This document shows positions 17,163 through 27,170 of a stretch of DNA of 64,000 nt, piece by piece (positions within the stretch are counted from its first letter, which is position 1; every line of letters begins with the position of its first letter). The notes beneath the pieces were generated by a model that saw only the letters and a program-made list of their open reading frames with translations, had not been told where the DNA came from and did no database searches. Origin of the DNA: Aquabacterium humicola (GTDB lineage: Bacteria > Pseudomonadota > Gammaproteobacteria > Burkholderiales > Burkholderiaceae_C); NCBI RefSeq assembly GCF_030167915.1, contig NZ_JARGNB010000005.1, positions 124,001-188,000 of the forward strand, read 5' to 3'. Both the position numbers and the translations under genes were made by a program.

Positions 17163-20100
17163 TCAGAACTGCCAGCGCGCTCCCAGCATGTAGCGGCGGC
17201 CGGTCTGCGTGATGTAGACCAGTTGCTCCTTCGCGCGGCCGTGCAGGCGCTGCACGCCGTCGTTCAGATTGATCACCTCCGCCTGCACGGTGAGATTGTC
17301 GGTGAGCTTGTAGCCCACCGTCACGTCCCACTGGCCATAGGGCTCGGCGTACACCGGGTTGGGCAGGCCGCTGCCGTCGACGCGCGCCACCAGGAACTTG
17401 TCGCGCCAGTTGTAGGCCGCCCGCACCGAGAGCTTCTTGTCCTCGTAGAAGCCGACGAAGTTGGCCGAGTCCGACAGGCCCTCCAGCGCGAACTGCTCGC
17501 CCAGGCTCGCGTTGTTGTACTTCAGGTCCGACGACACCTTGGTGTAGTTGGCCGAGACGCCGAAGCCGGTATTGCCGAAGACGTGCTGGACGTTGAACTC
17601 CAGGCCCTTCAGCTTCGCGGACTTCTGGTTCGCCGGCACGGTGATCGCAAAGGTGGCGATCGGATCGCCCGGCTGGCCGAGGATGGTGCCGGCGGCCTTG
17701 TTGACGCCGTTGCGGCCGTCGTAGTTGTTGAAGATCCAGGTGCGGATGCAGCCGAGATCGGTGGCCGAGCAGCCGCCGCGCGACACCGCCTCGTTGAACA
17801 GTGCGCCTCCCGCAGGCGTCGCCAGGTTGAACGGCGACTGGGTGATCGTCTGCACGCCGACGTAGTTGTCGATGGCCTTGTGGAACGCGCCCAGCGACAG
17901 GTAGCTCGACTTCGCGTAGTACCACTCGAAGGACAGGTCGAAGTTCTTCGATTCCAGCGGCTTCAGCCCAGGGTTGCCCTGCGCGCCGGTGCCGCCGTTG
18001 ACCCGCGCCAGCTGGTTCAGCGTCTGCCCGCCCTGGATGTCGCCCCAGCCCGGCCGGCCGATCGATTCGCCGTAGCTCGCGCGCAGCTTCATGTTGTCGG
18101 TCAGGTCGACGTCGAAGTCCAGGCTCGGCAGCACGTACTCGTACTTGCCGGTCAGCGTCGTGAAGCCCGGCGCGCCGAACTGCACCGAGAACTCGTTGTT
18201 GCCGGTCCACAGGATGCCGGTGGCCGTGGGCACCAGCGCGGTCGACGTCACCTTGGTCTTCTCGTAGCGCACGCCGGCGGCCACGTGCATCGGCAGGCCG
18301 AGCTCGAAGTCGCGGTCCCACTGCACGTGCGCGCTGGTGGAGTTCTCGCGCACGCGGCGGTCGGTGGTGAACTTGTCCGAGGCGAGGTACAGCGACGGAT
18401 CGCCGCCGACCTGCGCGGCGATCGCGCGCACCTTCTCGAAGTCCCAGACGAAGAACTGGTTGAAGAGGTTCGAGTCCCCGCTGCCGGGCATCTGGCCGAA
18501 GTACTGGCGGATCGTGTCGGCACGCCACAGGTCGTCCGGGTAGTCGGACGCGCTGGTCGCGCCGCCCCAGGTGTCGCGCTGCACGTTCGAGAAGGCCGAA
18601 CGGTTGTCGACCTTGGTCGCGCCGACGCCGAAGTTCAGCTGCGACACGTCGTCGATCTTCCACTTGCCCGAGACCTGCGCCTGTTCGACGCCGGCCTTCA
18701 TGTAGCTGTTGCGGAAGGACGAGCCGGTGACCAGCATCTTCGACGCGTCGATGCCGGGACCGGCGATGCTCAGCACCGGGAAGTCCTTCGTGAAGTCGAC
18801 GGTCGTGGTGCCGCGAGTGTGGCTGGCCGCGCCGAGCACCGAGTTCGTGCCGTAGGGGCTGTTGGCACCGGACGTGGCGGTGGACTTGTGCGCGTCGAAC
18901 TCGAAGCTCAGCTTGTCCGAGGCCTTCCACGCCAGGTTGAAGCCGGTGGAGTTGTTCTCGTTCTTCGTCGCGTAGTCGGCGCCAGCCATCGCGATGTCGC
19001 TGTTCGCCGGCACGATGATTTCCGAGTAGGTCTTCGGCGCGGCCACCGGACCGTTGGTCCACGACGTGACGGTCGGGCCGAAGTTGAACCACGCCGACAG
19101 CTCGTTGCGCCGCGTATGGACCTTGTTCTCGGAATAGGTGTGGTCGAGCGTGGCGCGCAGGCCCTTGAACGGCTCGAACTGCAGCACCAGCTGGCCGTTG
19201 GTGCGCTTGCGCTCGACGCCGTTGAAGCTGTAGAGCAGGTTCTGCGGCACCGAGTAGATGTCGTTCGGGCCGGGCCGGTTGGTGATGTTCTCGCTGCCGG
19301 GCGTGCCGGGCTGGGGAATCGTGCCCCAGTTGTTCTCGTCGCCCTTGAACGCGCGCCAGCCGTTGGGCACCGCGGCCTGGTTGTAGCCCAGGTGGCGTTC
19401 CTGGTAGCTGCCGCTGATCGCGATGCCGAAGCGGCCGTCGCCGAAGGTATTGCTGAAGATGCCGGAGATCTCGGGCGTCACCGAGTCGCCCTGCAGGCGA
19501 TCCGGCAGGCGGCCGGCGGAGTCGTCCTTGACGCCCTTGATGCCGATGCTGGTGCGCAGGCCCGGGTTCTCCAGCGGGCGCGCGGTCTTGATGTTGATCG
19601 TCGCGCCGATGCCGCCGGTGGGCGTGCTGGCGCGGCTGGTCTTGTAGACCTCGATCGCGGCGACCGATTCGGACGCCAGGTTCGCGAAGTCGAACGCGCG
19701 GGAGTTCGACGCGCTGGTCTCCTCGATGCGCGAGGCCGGCATCTGCCGGCCGTTCAGCAGCACGAGGTTGAAGTCCGGGCCGACGCCGCGCACCGTCACG
19801 CGCGAGCCTTCGCCGATCGAGCGGTCGATCGACACGCCGGTGATGCGCTGCATCGATTCGGCGAGGTTGGTGTCCGGGAACTTGCCGATGTCCTCGGCCA
19901 CGATGCCGTCGATGACCCCCTGCGCGTTGCGCTTGAGGTCCATCGCCGATTCCAGGCTGCGGCGGATGCCGGTGACGACCACCGTCATCGGGGCCTGGCC
20001 TGCCGCGGCGGCCTGGCCGGCCGGTGCGGTGGCGGGCGTGGTGGCCTGCGCGACGACGGTGGGGGCCGGCGCTGCGGCCGAGGGCGCCGACGCCGCCGCT

Positions 20101-20264
20101 GCGGGCGCAGAAGCGGAGGCCGCCGCCGCGGGCGGCGTGGCAGCGGTCTGCGCCAGCGCGGAACCGACCCCGCCGCACGCCAGCCCGCAGGCCGCCGCCA
20201 GCGCCGAGATGCGAAGGACCGGGCGCCGGCCGTGACCCGAGTGGACCGAGGGCAAGGAATTCAT
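17163..20264 (-). CDS. TonB-dependent outer-membrane receptor (glucan locus)
   Basis: A 1033-residue receptor. A signal peptide spans about 1-39, followed by an Ala/Pro-rich linker. The plug domain runs about 85-230 ('VVVTGIRRSLESAMDLKRNAQG', 'IGKFPDTNLAESMQRITGVSI', 'VRGVGPDFNLVLLNGR', 'IEVYKTSRAS...GGIGATINI'), then a 22-strand barrel ending in 'GARWQF' with the expected C-terminal Phe. This is the large Caulobacter/Xanthomonas-type receptor class used for oligosaccharides. ATG 20264 follows GGAGAC. It heads a six-gene operon and is controlled from a region with two LacI-type operators shared with the GH16 gene. Ligand inferred: beta-glucan oligosaccharides. Confidence 0.9.
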   Translation of the reverse strand: MNSLPSVHSGHGRRPVLRISALAAACGLACGGVGSALAQTAATPPAAAASASAPAAAASAPSAAAPAPTVVAQATTPATAPAGQAAAAGQAPMTVVVTGIRRSLESAMDLKRNAQGVIDGIVAEDIGKFPDTNLAESMQRITGVSIDRSIGEGSRVTVRGVGPDFNLVLLNGRQMPASRIEETSASNSRAFDFANLASESVAAIEVYKTSRASTPTGGIGATINIKTARPLENPGLRTSIGIKGVKDDSAGRLPDRLQGDSVTPEISGIFSNTFGDGRFGIAISGSYQERHLGYNQAAVPNGWRAFKGDENNWGTIPQPGTPGSENITNRPGPNDIYSVPQNLLYSFNGVERKRTNGQLVLQFEPFKGLRATLDHTYSENKVHTRRNELSAWFNFGPTVTSWTNGPVAAPKTYSEIIVPANSDIAMAGADYATKNENNSTGFNLAWKASDKLSFEFDAHKSTATSGANSPYGTNSVLGAASHTRGTTTVDFTKDFPVLSIAGPGIDASKMLVTGSSFRNSYMKAGVEQAQVSGKWKIDDVSQLNFGVGATKVDNRSAFSNVQRDTWGGATSASDYPDDLWRADTIRQYFGQMPGSGDSNLFNQFFVWDFEKVRAIAAQVGGDPSLYLASDKFTTDRRVRENSTSAHVQWDRDFELGLPMHVAAGVRYEKTKVTSTALVPTATGILWTGNNEFSVQFGAPGFTTLTGKYEYVLPSLDFDVDLTDNMKLRASYGESIGRPGWGDIQGGQTLNQLARVNGGTGAQGNPGLKPLESKNFDLSFEWYYAKSSYLSLGAFHKAIDNYVGVQTITQSPFNLATPAGGALFNEAVSRGGCSATDLGCIRTWIFNNYDGRNGVNKAAGTILGQPGDPIATFAITVPANQKSAKLKGLEFNVQHVFGNTGFGVSANYTKVSSDLKYNNASLGEQFALEGLSDSANFVGFYEDKKLSVRAAYNWRDKFLVARVDGSGLPNPVYAEPYGQWDVTVGYKLTDNLTVQAEVINLNDGVQRLHGRAKEQLVYITQTGRRYMLGARWQF

Positions 20265-20297
20265 CAGCGTTGTCTCCGGTGAGAAGAAGGACCCGTG

Positions 20298-20341
20298 GCG
20301 CTGCAGGCGGTCTTGGCGGCAGCCCTTCGGGCCTGCAGCGC
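20298..20341 (-). promoter_or_regulatory. Hairpin in the TonB receptor 5' leader
   Basis: A perfect 11-bp inverted repeat (GCGCTGCAGGC at 20298-20308 and its complement at 20331-20341) with a nested CCC-GAAG-GGG mini-hairpin in its loop. It lies 34-77 bases upstream of the receptor start codon, inside the predicted mRNA leader, so it could affect translation, stability or attenuation. Confidence 0.45.
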
Positions 20342-20382
20342 TCGGTGTCGGGACGAGGGTTGTGGTTCGAGTTTCCGGTTCT

Positions 20383-20396
20383 AGAAAGCGCTTTCA
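20383..20396. promoter_or_regulatory. LacI-type operator, copy 1
   Basis: AGAAAGCGCTTTCA matches the 14-bp palindrome TGAAAGCGCTTTCA at 13 of 14 positions. Its centre is 26 bp from that of copy 2, so two repressor dimers could bind between the divergent TonB receptor and GH16 genes. Likely bound by the LacI protein encoded at 33452-34498. Confidence 0.75.
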
Positions 20397-20400
20397 GCGA

Positions 20401-20429
20401 TTGACGCTTGAAAGCGCTTTCAGCATGAT
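20401..20429 (+). promoter_or_regulatory. Predicted promoter of the GH16 gene, operator in its spacer
   Basis: A -35-like TTGACG at 20401-20406 and a weak -10-like CATGAT at 20424-20429 are 17 bases apart. Operator copy 2 fills the spacer, so bound repressor would block polymerase. The -35 is good; the -10 is weak. Confidence 0.4.
20409..20422. promoter_or_regulatory. LacI-type operator, copy 2 (perfect palindrome)
   Basis: TGAAAGCGCTTTCA, a perfect 14-bp palindrome identical to the one upstream of the ABC importer operon. It lies in the GH16 promoter spacer on one strand and two bases downstream of the predicted TonB-receptor -10 on the other, so one site could control both genes. Confidence 0.8.
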
Positions 20430-20430
20430 A
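20425..20430 (-). promoter_or_regulatory. Predicted -10 of the TonB receptor operon
   Basis: On the minus strand TATCAT (5 of 6 to TATAAT) is followed by GC and then operator copy 2. The same -10/GC/operator order is found before the ABC importer operon. No good -35 is seen (GTCAAA at 17 bases), consistent with an activator or a weak promoter. Confidence 0.4.
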
Positions 20431-20455
20431 GAGACCTTGTTGGCTTGTTTGACCT

Positions 20456-20548
20456 AGTAGTCACCCGGAGTTGTGCGGTTCGAACGCGCGTTGCGAGGGA
20501 CGGCAGACATCCGTTGTGTTCTTAACTTCAGTAGTCACCCCGGAGTTG
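20456..20548. repeat. Imperfect direct repeat in the GH16 leader
   Basis: AGTAGTCACCCGGAGTTG at 20456-20473 recurs at 20530-20548 with one extra C. The copies start 74 bp apart and flank a GC-rich segment. Purpose unknown. Confidence 0.6.
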
Positions 20549-20577
20549 CGGGTGCCTACATCCGCGAGGGGGCTGAC

Positions 20578-21447
20578 TTGATTGGAGCTGGACGGTTGAT
20601 GGGTGTTGTCCTGGGTGGGGCGGTGATGGCGGGGTGTGGCGGGACCGGGGGTGCGGCGCCTGAGCCGGCACCGGCGCCCTCCCCTGGGCCGGCACCGGCG
20701 CCGCAGACGTTGGCGGTGCCGGCGGGCTACCGGCTGGTGTGGGCGGACGAGTTCGACAAGGCAGGGCTGCCCGATGCGTCGCGCTGGGACTACGACACCG
20801 GCATGAACAAGCAGGGCTGGTTCAACAACGAGAAGCAGTACTACGCGCGGGCGCGGCTCGCGAACAGCGAGGTGCGCGACGGGCGGCTGGTGATCACCGC
20901 GCGGCGCGAGGAGATGCGGGACCAGGCCGACTGGGGTGGCCAGAAGTACAGCTCGGCGCGGCTGCTGACGCGCGGCAAGGCCGAGTGGACCTACGGCTTC
21001 TTCGAGGTCCGCGCGAAGATGCCCTGCGGGCTCGGCACCTGGCCAGCAATCTGGATGCTGGGCCTGGGGCAGTGGCCGGCGACCGGCGAGCTCGACATCC
21101 TGGAGCACCAGGGCAGCGCGCCGGAGAGGGTGTTCAGCACGGTGCACACCACGTCGGGCCATGGCGCCCAGGGCGTCACCGGCGCCACGTCGCTGCCGAC
21201 CGCCTGCACCGCGTTCCATGACTACCAGATGCTGTGGACGCCGCAGCGCGTGAGCTTCGCGGTCGATGGCCGGGTGCATCACGTCGTCGACAACAAGGGC
21301 AGCGGCGCGGCGCAGTGGCCCTTCGACGCGCCGCAGTTCCTGATCCTGAACCTGGCGATCGGCGGCGACCTGGGCGGGCCGGTCGACGACGCGATCTTTC
21401 CCGTGAAGTACGAGATCGAGCACGTCCGGGTCTACCAGGCGCCGTGA
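20578..21447 (+). CDS. Secreted GH16 beta-glucanase (laminarinase-like lipoprotein)
   Basis: A 289-residue enzyme. I choose the TTG at 20578 because GAGGGGG ends five bases upstream and the result is a proper lipoprotein signal, with Arg early and lipobox MAGC (Cys20); the alternative ATG is at 20599. A Pro/Ala linker (about 25-45) precedes the GH16 domain. The active-site motif 'GELDILEH' places nucleophile Glu171, Asp173 and acid/base Glu176; the single extra residue in ExDxxE is typical of laminarinases. It would cut beta-1,3 (or mixed) glucan at the cell surface, feeding the TonB receptor and ABC importer. Under LacI-type control. Confidence 0.88.
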   Translation: MIGAGRLMGVVLGGAVMAGCGGTGGAAPEPAPAPSPGPAPAPQTLAVPAGYRLVWADEFDKAGLPDASRWDYDTGMNKQGWFNNEKQYYARARLANSEVRDGRLVITARREEMRDQADWGGQKYSSARLLTRGKAEWTYGFFEVRAKMPCGLGTWPAIWMLGLGQWPATGELDILEHQGSAPERVFSTVHTTSGHGAQGVTGATSLPTACTAFHDYQMLWTPQRVSFAVDGRVHHVVDNKGSGAAQWPFDAPQFLILNLAIGGDLGGPVDDAIFPVKYEIEHVRVYQAP

Positions 21448-21462
21448 CCGGCGCGGCGGCGG

Positions 21463-22536
<1,074 letters not shown>

Positions 22537-22552
22537 CGCGAAAATCTCCTGC

Positions 22553-23893
22553 TCAGGGCCGCGCGGCTTTCTGCCGGGCCAGGAAGTCGCGGAACCACAG
22601 TGCACTGTCCTTCAGCGTGCGCCGCTGCGTCGCGTAGTCCACATGCACGATGCCGAATCGCTTGCCGTAGCCGAAGGCCCACTCGAAGTTGTCGAGCAGG
22701 CTCCACACCATGTAGCCGGTGACCGGCGCGCCCTGCGCGATCGCGTCGCTGACGGCCGCCACATGCTGCGCGAGGTAGCGCGCCCGGTCCTCGTCGTGCA
22801 CGCGGCCGTGCACCACCTGGTCGGCGAAGGCGCCGCCGTTCTCGGTGACGATCAGCGACTTCACCGGATAGTCCCGCCCCAGGTTCACCAGCAGCTCGGT
22901 CAGGCCGCGGGGATAGATCTCCCAGCCCATGTCGGTGGTCTCGTGCCCGGCGTCCTTCGCATCCCAGGGTTCGGCGGCGCTGACGACCGAGCGCGTGTAG
23001 TAGTTGACACCGAGGAAGTCGATCGGCTGCGCGATGTCGGCCATGTCGCCGCGCTGCACCAGCGGTGCGTCCGGGCCGAGCGCCTGCAGCACGTCATCCG
23101 GGTACTTTCCGTGATAGATCGGATCGAGGTACCAGCGGCGCAGCTGGCCGTCCTCGAGCCGCGCCTTGTCGCGGTCGGCCTGCGAGTCCGTCGCCGGGTG
23201 GAAGGGCGACAGGTTCAGCACGATGCCGAGCTCGGCCTGGGCGCCGTCGGCCCGCAGGGCCTGCAGCGCCAGTCCGTGGCTCAGCAGCAGGTGGTGCGAC
23301 ACCTGCATCGCCAGCGCGCGGTTCTTCAGGCCCGGCGCGAAGACGCCGGTCTGGTGGCCGAGCACGGCCATCACCCACGGCTCGTTGTGCGTGGTGATCG
23401 AGCGCACGCGGTCGCCGAGGCGCCGGTTGACATGCTGCGCGTACTCGACGAAGCGGTGCACGGTGTCGCGCGCGCCCCATCCGCCCTCGTCCTGCAGCGC
23501 CTGCGGCAGGTCCCAGTGGTTCAGGGTCAGGTAGGGCGTGACGCCGCGGTGAAGTGCGCCGTCGACGAGCCGCTCGTAGAAGTCCATGCCGGCGGCATTC
23601 CAGGCGCCGGCGCCGTCGGGCCGCACACGCGGCCACGAGACCGAGAAGCGGTAGGCCTGAACGCCCAGCGACGCGACGATGTCCAGGTCCTGCGGCCAGC
23701 GGTGGTAGTGGTCGCAGGCGATGTCGCCGTGGCAGCCGTCGGCGATGGCGCCGGGGGTGTGCGAGAAGGTGTCCCAGATCGACGGCGCGCGGCCATCGAC
23801 GCCGGCCGCGCCTTCGATCTGATAGGCACTGGTGGCCACGCCCCATACGAAGCCGGGCGGAAAGGGGGGCGTCATCCCGAGAGGGTCGTTCAT
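22553..23893 (-). CDS. GH1 beta-glucosidase
   Basis: A 446-residue cytoplasmic enzyme of full GH1 length. The N-terminal signature 'FVWGVATSAYQIEGA' is present, with acid/base Glu171 in THNEPWV and nucleophile Glu351 in VTENGGAF; 'NHWDLPQAL' and 'SLLDNFEWAFGYGKRFGIV' line the glucose site. It would split imported glucan oligosaccharides to glucose. I take ATG 23893 over a TTG at 23914. The gene lies inside the ABC importer operon, between the second permease and the ATPase, which ties uptake to hydrolysis. Confidence 0.92.
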   Translation of the reverse strand: MNDPLGMTPPFPPGFVWGVATSAYQIEGAAGVDGRAPSIWDTFSHTPGAIADGCHGDIACDHYHRWPQDLDIVASLGVQAYRFSVSWPRVRPDGAGAWNAAGMDFYERLVDGALHRGVTPYLTLNHWDLPQALQDEGGWGARDTVHRFVEYAQHVNRRLGDRVRSITTHNEPWVMAVLGHQTGVFAPGLKNRALAMQVSHHLLLSHGLALQALRADGAQAELGIVLNLSPFHPATDSQADRDKARLEDGQLRRWYLDPIYHGKYPDDVLQALGPDAPLVQRGDMADIAQPIDFLGVNYYTRSVVSAAEPWDAKDAGHETTDMGWEIYPRGLTELLVNLGRDYPVKSLIVTENGGAFADQVVHGRVHDEDRARYLAQHVAAVSDAIAQGAPVTGYMVWSLLDNFEWAFGYGKRFGIVHVDYATQRRTLKDSALWFRDFLARQKAARP

Positions 23894-23957
23894 GGTCGAG
23901 GCCGCGCCTTGCAAGGCCGGCGTGCAATGTTGAGAAGAAAAGGGGAGCGAGTGGCCG

Positions 23958-24785
23958 CTACTGCTTCACGGCACCCACCGTCAGTCCGGCGATCAACTGC
24001 CGGGAAGCGAGCGCGAACAGCACCAGCAGCGGCAGCACCGCCACCGCAGCGCCGGCCATCAGCGCGCCCCATTCGGTATCCGCCGGGCTCTGCAGGCTGC
24101 GCAGCGCCAGCGGCAGGGTGTAGTTCTCCGGGCTTCGCAGCACCACCAGCGGCCCGATGAAGTTGTTCCACGAGCTGATGAAAGTCACCAGCCCCAGCGT
24201 GCCGAGCGCGGGCTTCAGCAGCGGCAGGACGATGCGCGCATAGATCGACAGCTCGCCGCAGCCGTCCATGCGCGCGGCCTCGATCAGCTCGCGTGGCACG
24301 GCGCTCGTCACGTACTGGCGCATCAGGAAGATGCCGAAGGCGCTGGCCGCGCCGGGGATGTACAGCGCGCGCGGCTGGTCGATCCAGCCCAGCACGTCCA
24401 TGATCATGAAGGTCGGGATCATGCTCATGAACGACGGCAGCAGCATCGTGCCGATCACCAGCGCGAACAGGGCCTTCTTGAAGCGGAACTCGAACATCGC
24501 GAACGCGTAGCCGCCCATCGAGCAGAACAGCAGCGTCAGCCCGGTCGACATCAGCGCGACGTAGAGGCTCCAGCCGAGGTTGCGCCAGAACGGGATGCGT
24601 TCGCCCAGGATCTTCAGGTTCGCCAGCAGGTCGTCGCCGAACCACGACGGCGGCGGCAGGCTGAAGATCTCGGTGCGCGAGTGCGTCGCGAACACGAACA
24701 TGAACCAGAACGGCGCCAGCATCAGCAGCGCACCGGCGCCGACGATGGCGTAGGCAGCCCAGGTGCCGCGCGCGGCGGTCTTCAT
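23958..24785 (-). CDS. Sugar ABC transporter permease (MalG type)
   Basis: A 275-residue inner-membrane permease with six predicted transmembrane segments. The EAA loop is clear in 'ELIEAARMDGCGELSIYARIVLPLLKPAL', about residues 175-205 (split here for length). N-terminal 'AIVGAGALLMLAPFWFMFVFA' is the first membrane segment. ATG 24785 follows GAGGA, and only five bases separate it from the stop of the first permease. Pairs with the MalF-type permease to form the channel. Confidence 0.9.
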   Translation of the reverse strand: MKTAARGTWAAYAIVGAGALLMLAPFWFMFVFATHSRTEIFSLPPPSWFGDDLLANLKILGERIPFWRNLGWSLYVALMSTGLTLLFCSMGGYAFAMFEFRFKKALFALVIGTMLLPSFMSMIPTFMIMDVLGWIDQPRALYIPGAASAFGIFLMRQYVTSAVPRELIEAARMDGCGELSIYARIVLPLLKPALGTLGLVTFISSWNNFIGPLVVLRSPENYTLPLALRSLQSPADTEWGALMAGAAVAVLPLLVLFALASRQLIAGLTVGAVKQ

Positions 24786-24790
24786 CGTCC

Positions 24791-25801
24791 TCACTTCAGC
24801 CCCCGGCCGATGGTCTTGTGGATCAACCACGTGATCCCGCCCACCGCGATGAACAGCAGCCACGACATCGCGCTGGCGGCGCCGAAGTCGTTGAAGTCGA
24901 AGGCGGTGCGGTACAGGTACACCGCCGCCGTCATGCCGGCCTGGTCCGAGCCGCCGCGGCCGTCGGGCGTCAGGATGAAGGGCTCCTCGAAGAGCTGCAG
25001 GCCGCCGACCACGCTCAGGGTCACGCCGAACAGGATCATCGGCTTCAGTCCGGGCAGCGTGATGTGGAAGAACTGCTGCAGCGGGCTGGCGCCGTCGATG
25101 GTCGCGGCTTCGTACAGGTCGCGCGGAATGGCCTGCAACCCGGCGAGGTACAGCACGATGTTGAAGCCGACGTAGCGCCAGAACACCAGCACCGCGATCG
25201 CCGGCTTCAGGTGCTCGGGGTCGTTGATCCAGTCGATCGACTGCTCGGGCATCAGCGCGCCGATCACCGGCCAGCGCGCGATGCCGGCGATGACCTGGTT
25301 GATCAGGCCGTAGTCGGTGGAGTACAGCAGCGTGAAGACGATGGCCACCGCCACCGTCGACGTGATGTAGGGCACGAACCAGGCGCCGAGGATGAGATTT
25401 CGATAGCGCTTGAAGGCCGCGTGGATGAAACACGCGACCGGGATCGCCACCAGGTGCTGCGGCACCCCGGAGGCCACCGCCAGCCACAGCGTGTTCCACA
25501 TCGATTTCCAGAACCACTCGTCGCTCAAGGCGAAGGCGAAATTGGACAGCCCGACGAACTGCATGGCGCCCAGGCCGCTGGTCGGCTCCCAGGTCTGGAA
25601 CGCGAGGTAGAGCGAGAAGCCGAGCGGGAACAGCCCGAAGACGCAGAACAGCGCCAGGAAGGGCAGCAGCAGCACGTAGGGGGCGCTGCGCGCTGACACG
25701 CGCAGCCGGCGCGTGGGCAGCGCGGGCGCGGCCGCGGGGCCCGCGCCGCGCAGGGACGGTGGGGTGGTCATCGGGGACGTGGTGGTTCCGTCGAGCGCCA
25801 T
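24791..25801 (-). CDS. Sugar ABC transporter permease (MalF type)
   Basis: A 336-residue inner-membrane permease. Segments begin near residue 42 ('APYVLLLPFLALFCVFGLF'), and the EAA loop reads 'DLYEAATIDGASPLQQFFHITLP'. Start ATG 25801 lies 14 bases after the binding-protein stop; ATG 25771 is the alternative. Forms the importer with the MalG-type protein, ATPase and binding protein of the same operon. Confidence 0.88.
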   Translation of the reverse strand: MALDGTTTSPMTTPPSLRGAGPAAAPALPTRRLRVSARSAPYVLLLPFLALFCVFGLFPLGFSLYLAFQTWEPTSGLGAMQFVGLSNFAFALSDEWFWKSMWNTLWLAVASGVPQHLVAIPVACFIHAAFKRYRNLILGAWFVPYITSTVAVAIVFTLLYSTDYGLINQVIAGIARWPVIGALMPEQSIDWINDPEHLKPAIAVLVFWRYVGFNIVLYLAGLQAIPRDLYEAATIDGASPLQQFFHITLPGLKPMILFGVTLSVVGGLQLFEEPFILTPDGRGGSDQAGMTAAVYLYRTAFDFNDFGAASAMSWLLFIAVGGITWLIHKTIGRGLK

Positions 25802-25815
25802 CTTCGCGGCTTTCG

Positions 25816-27150
25816 TCAGCGGTGCGCGCGCTGCTTCAGCAGCCGCTCGGCATCGCCCAGCGCGGTCGGGATGTCCTTGCCGCGCAGCAGCACCTTGTCG
25901 AGCTCGGTGTTGATCACCTCCTCGGCGAAGCGGTCCTGCTTGTGCACCGCCGGCGCGGTGATGCGGCGCGCTGCTTCGCGCCACACGGTGCGCGCGGCCT
26001 GGCCGCCGAGGAACGGGATCGGCTGCTCGAAGAACGGGTCCTCGTAGGTGTCGACCGCGGCCGGGAAGGCGTCGTGCTGCTGGAAGGCCTGCAGTTGCAG
26101 CCGGCGGTCGGTGGTCAGCAGGGTCGCAAGCTCCCAGGCCAGGGCCTTGGTCGCCGGGTCGGATGCACGCGGGATCGCGTAGAACGTGCCGCCGTAGGCG
26201 GCGAACGACCCTTCGGGCAGCTGTGCGGCGCGCCACAGCCCGCGTGTTGTCGGCGCGAGCCAGTTGTTCAGGTGGCCGGCGAGCCAGGCGCCCATCATCT
26301 GCGTCGCGATGCCGCCGCGGCGGAAACCTTCGGTCCAGTCCGACGACCACGAGCCGACCTTGGCATCGAGCTTCGCGCGCCGAACCGCCCGCGCCAGCTC
26401 GAAGGCGCGCGCGTAGTGCGGCGAGTTCACCCGCACGGTGCCGTCGCGGCCGAAGTAGATGCCGTCGCCCGGCGTCACGCCGGCGCGGATCAGGATGTCC
26501 TTCATGTCGCGCGCATGCGCGAGCAGGTAGGCGCCGGTGGCCGCCTGGATGCGCCGGCCGGCCTCGACGAAGCCGTCCCAGCTGCGCGTCAGGTCGGCCT
26601 CCACCAGGCTCGCGCGCTGCAGCAGGTCGGCGCGGTACAGCAGCGTTCCGGGGCCGACGTCGGTCGGCAATGCGACGATCTCGCCGCGCGCATTGGTGCC
26701 CTGCTGCAGCGCATAGGGCACGAAGCGCGGCCGCAGCGCCTCGGCGTTGAACGGCGCGCGCCGCAGGTCCTCGAGCCCGTGGCCGAGCGAGAAGCGGCCG
26801 ACGTAGTCCGCCTCCAGCGCGAACAGGTCCGGCAGGTTGCTCTGGCTCGACAGCGCCGTCGTCATCGCGACGTGGTGGTCCGACGCGCGCCGGCTGACGA
26901 TCTTCAGCTCGATGTCCGGATGCAGGTCGCGCCACGCGGGGATCGCGCCGGCGACGATCTTGTCGATGGCCGGGAAGGCCGCGACCGTCAGCGTCTTCAC
27001 GGCGCCCGACGCACCCGTGGCGCGTGACGCCGCCAGACTGCTCGCCAGCAGCGCCGAACACGGGCGACCCGCACCGATCACGGCCGCCGACCACCCCAGC
27101 ACACGACGGCGCCGGAGGCTCGAGTCAGAAGAACGGCCGCGAGAAGACAT
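25816..27150 (-). CDS. Sugar ABC transporter substrate-binding protein
   Basis: A 444-residue periplasmic binding protein of the family-1 (MalE/UgpB-like) class. The leader has a run of Arg ('LRRRRVLGWSAAVIGAG'), which could be Sec or Tat dependent, ending about residue 45. The mature protein starts 'KTLTVAAFPAIDKIV' and shows 'LPDLFALEADYV', 'LPTDVGPGTLLYRADLL' and 'WDGFVEAGRRIQAATG', typical of the fold. It is the first gene of the five-gene importer operon; the operator ends 20 bases upstream of the ATG, so repression would block the whole operon. No clear ribosome site is seen. Confidence 0.88.
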   Translation of the reverse strand: MSSRGRSSDSSLRRRRVLGWSAAVIGAGRPCSALLASSLAASRATGASGAVKTLTVAAFPAIDKIVAGAIPAWRDLHPDIELKIVSRRASDHHVAMTTALSSQSNLPDLFALEADYVGRFSLGHGLEDLRRAPFNAEALRPRFVPYALQQGTNARGEIVALPTDVGPGTLLYRADLLQRASLVEADLTRSWDGFVEAGRRIQAATGAYLLAHARDMKDILIRAGVTPGDGIYFGRDGTVRVNSPHYARAFELARAVRRAKLDAKVGSWSSDWTEGFRRGGIATQMMGAWLAGHLNNWLAPTTRGLWRAAQLPEGSFAAYGGTFYAIPRASDPATKALAWELATLLTTDRRLQLQAFQQHDAFPAAVDTYEDPFFEQPIPFLGGQAARTVWREAARRITAPAVHKQDRFAEEVINTELDKVLLRGKDIPTALGDAERLLKQRAHR

Positions 27151-27170
27151 GAAGCTGCGTTGGGCTACGT

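Larger units (their letters stand above)
20265..20577. promoter_or_regulatory. Divergent control region between TonB receptor and GH16 genes
   Basis: This 313-bp stretch has no gene. It contains, from left to right, the receptor leader hairpin (20298-20341), two operators (20383-20396, 20409-20422), both predicted promoters, and an imperfect direct repeat (18 and 19 bases) at 20456-20473 and 20530-20548 in the GH16 leader. Confidence 0.7.

Noticed and set aside
11346-20264. A halogenated natural-product gene cluster
   Set aside because: No synthase, reductase partner or tailoring set is present; the genes fit the TonB/SapC sugar-locus pattern.
16497-20282. A 1261-residue open frame antisense to the TonB receptor
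   Set aside because: It is a by-product of high GC: its sequence is low-complexity Arg/Val/Gly/Asp without domains, and the opposite strand encodes a clear receptor.
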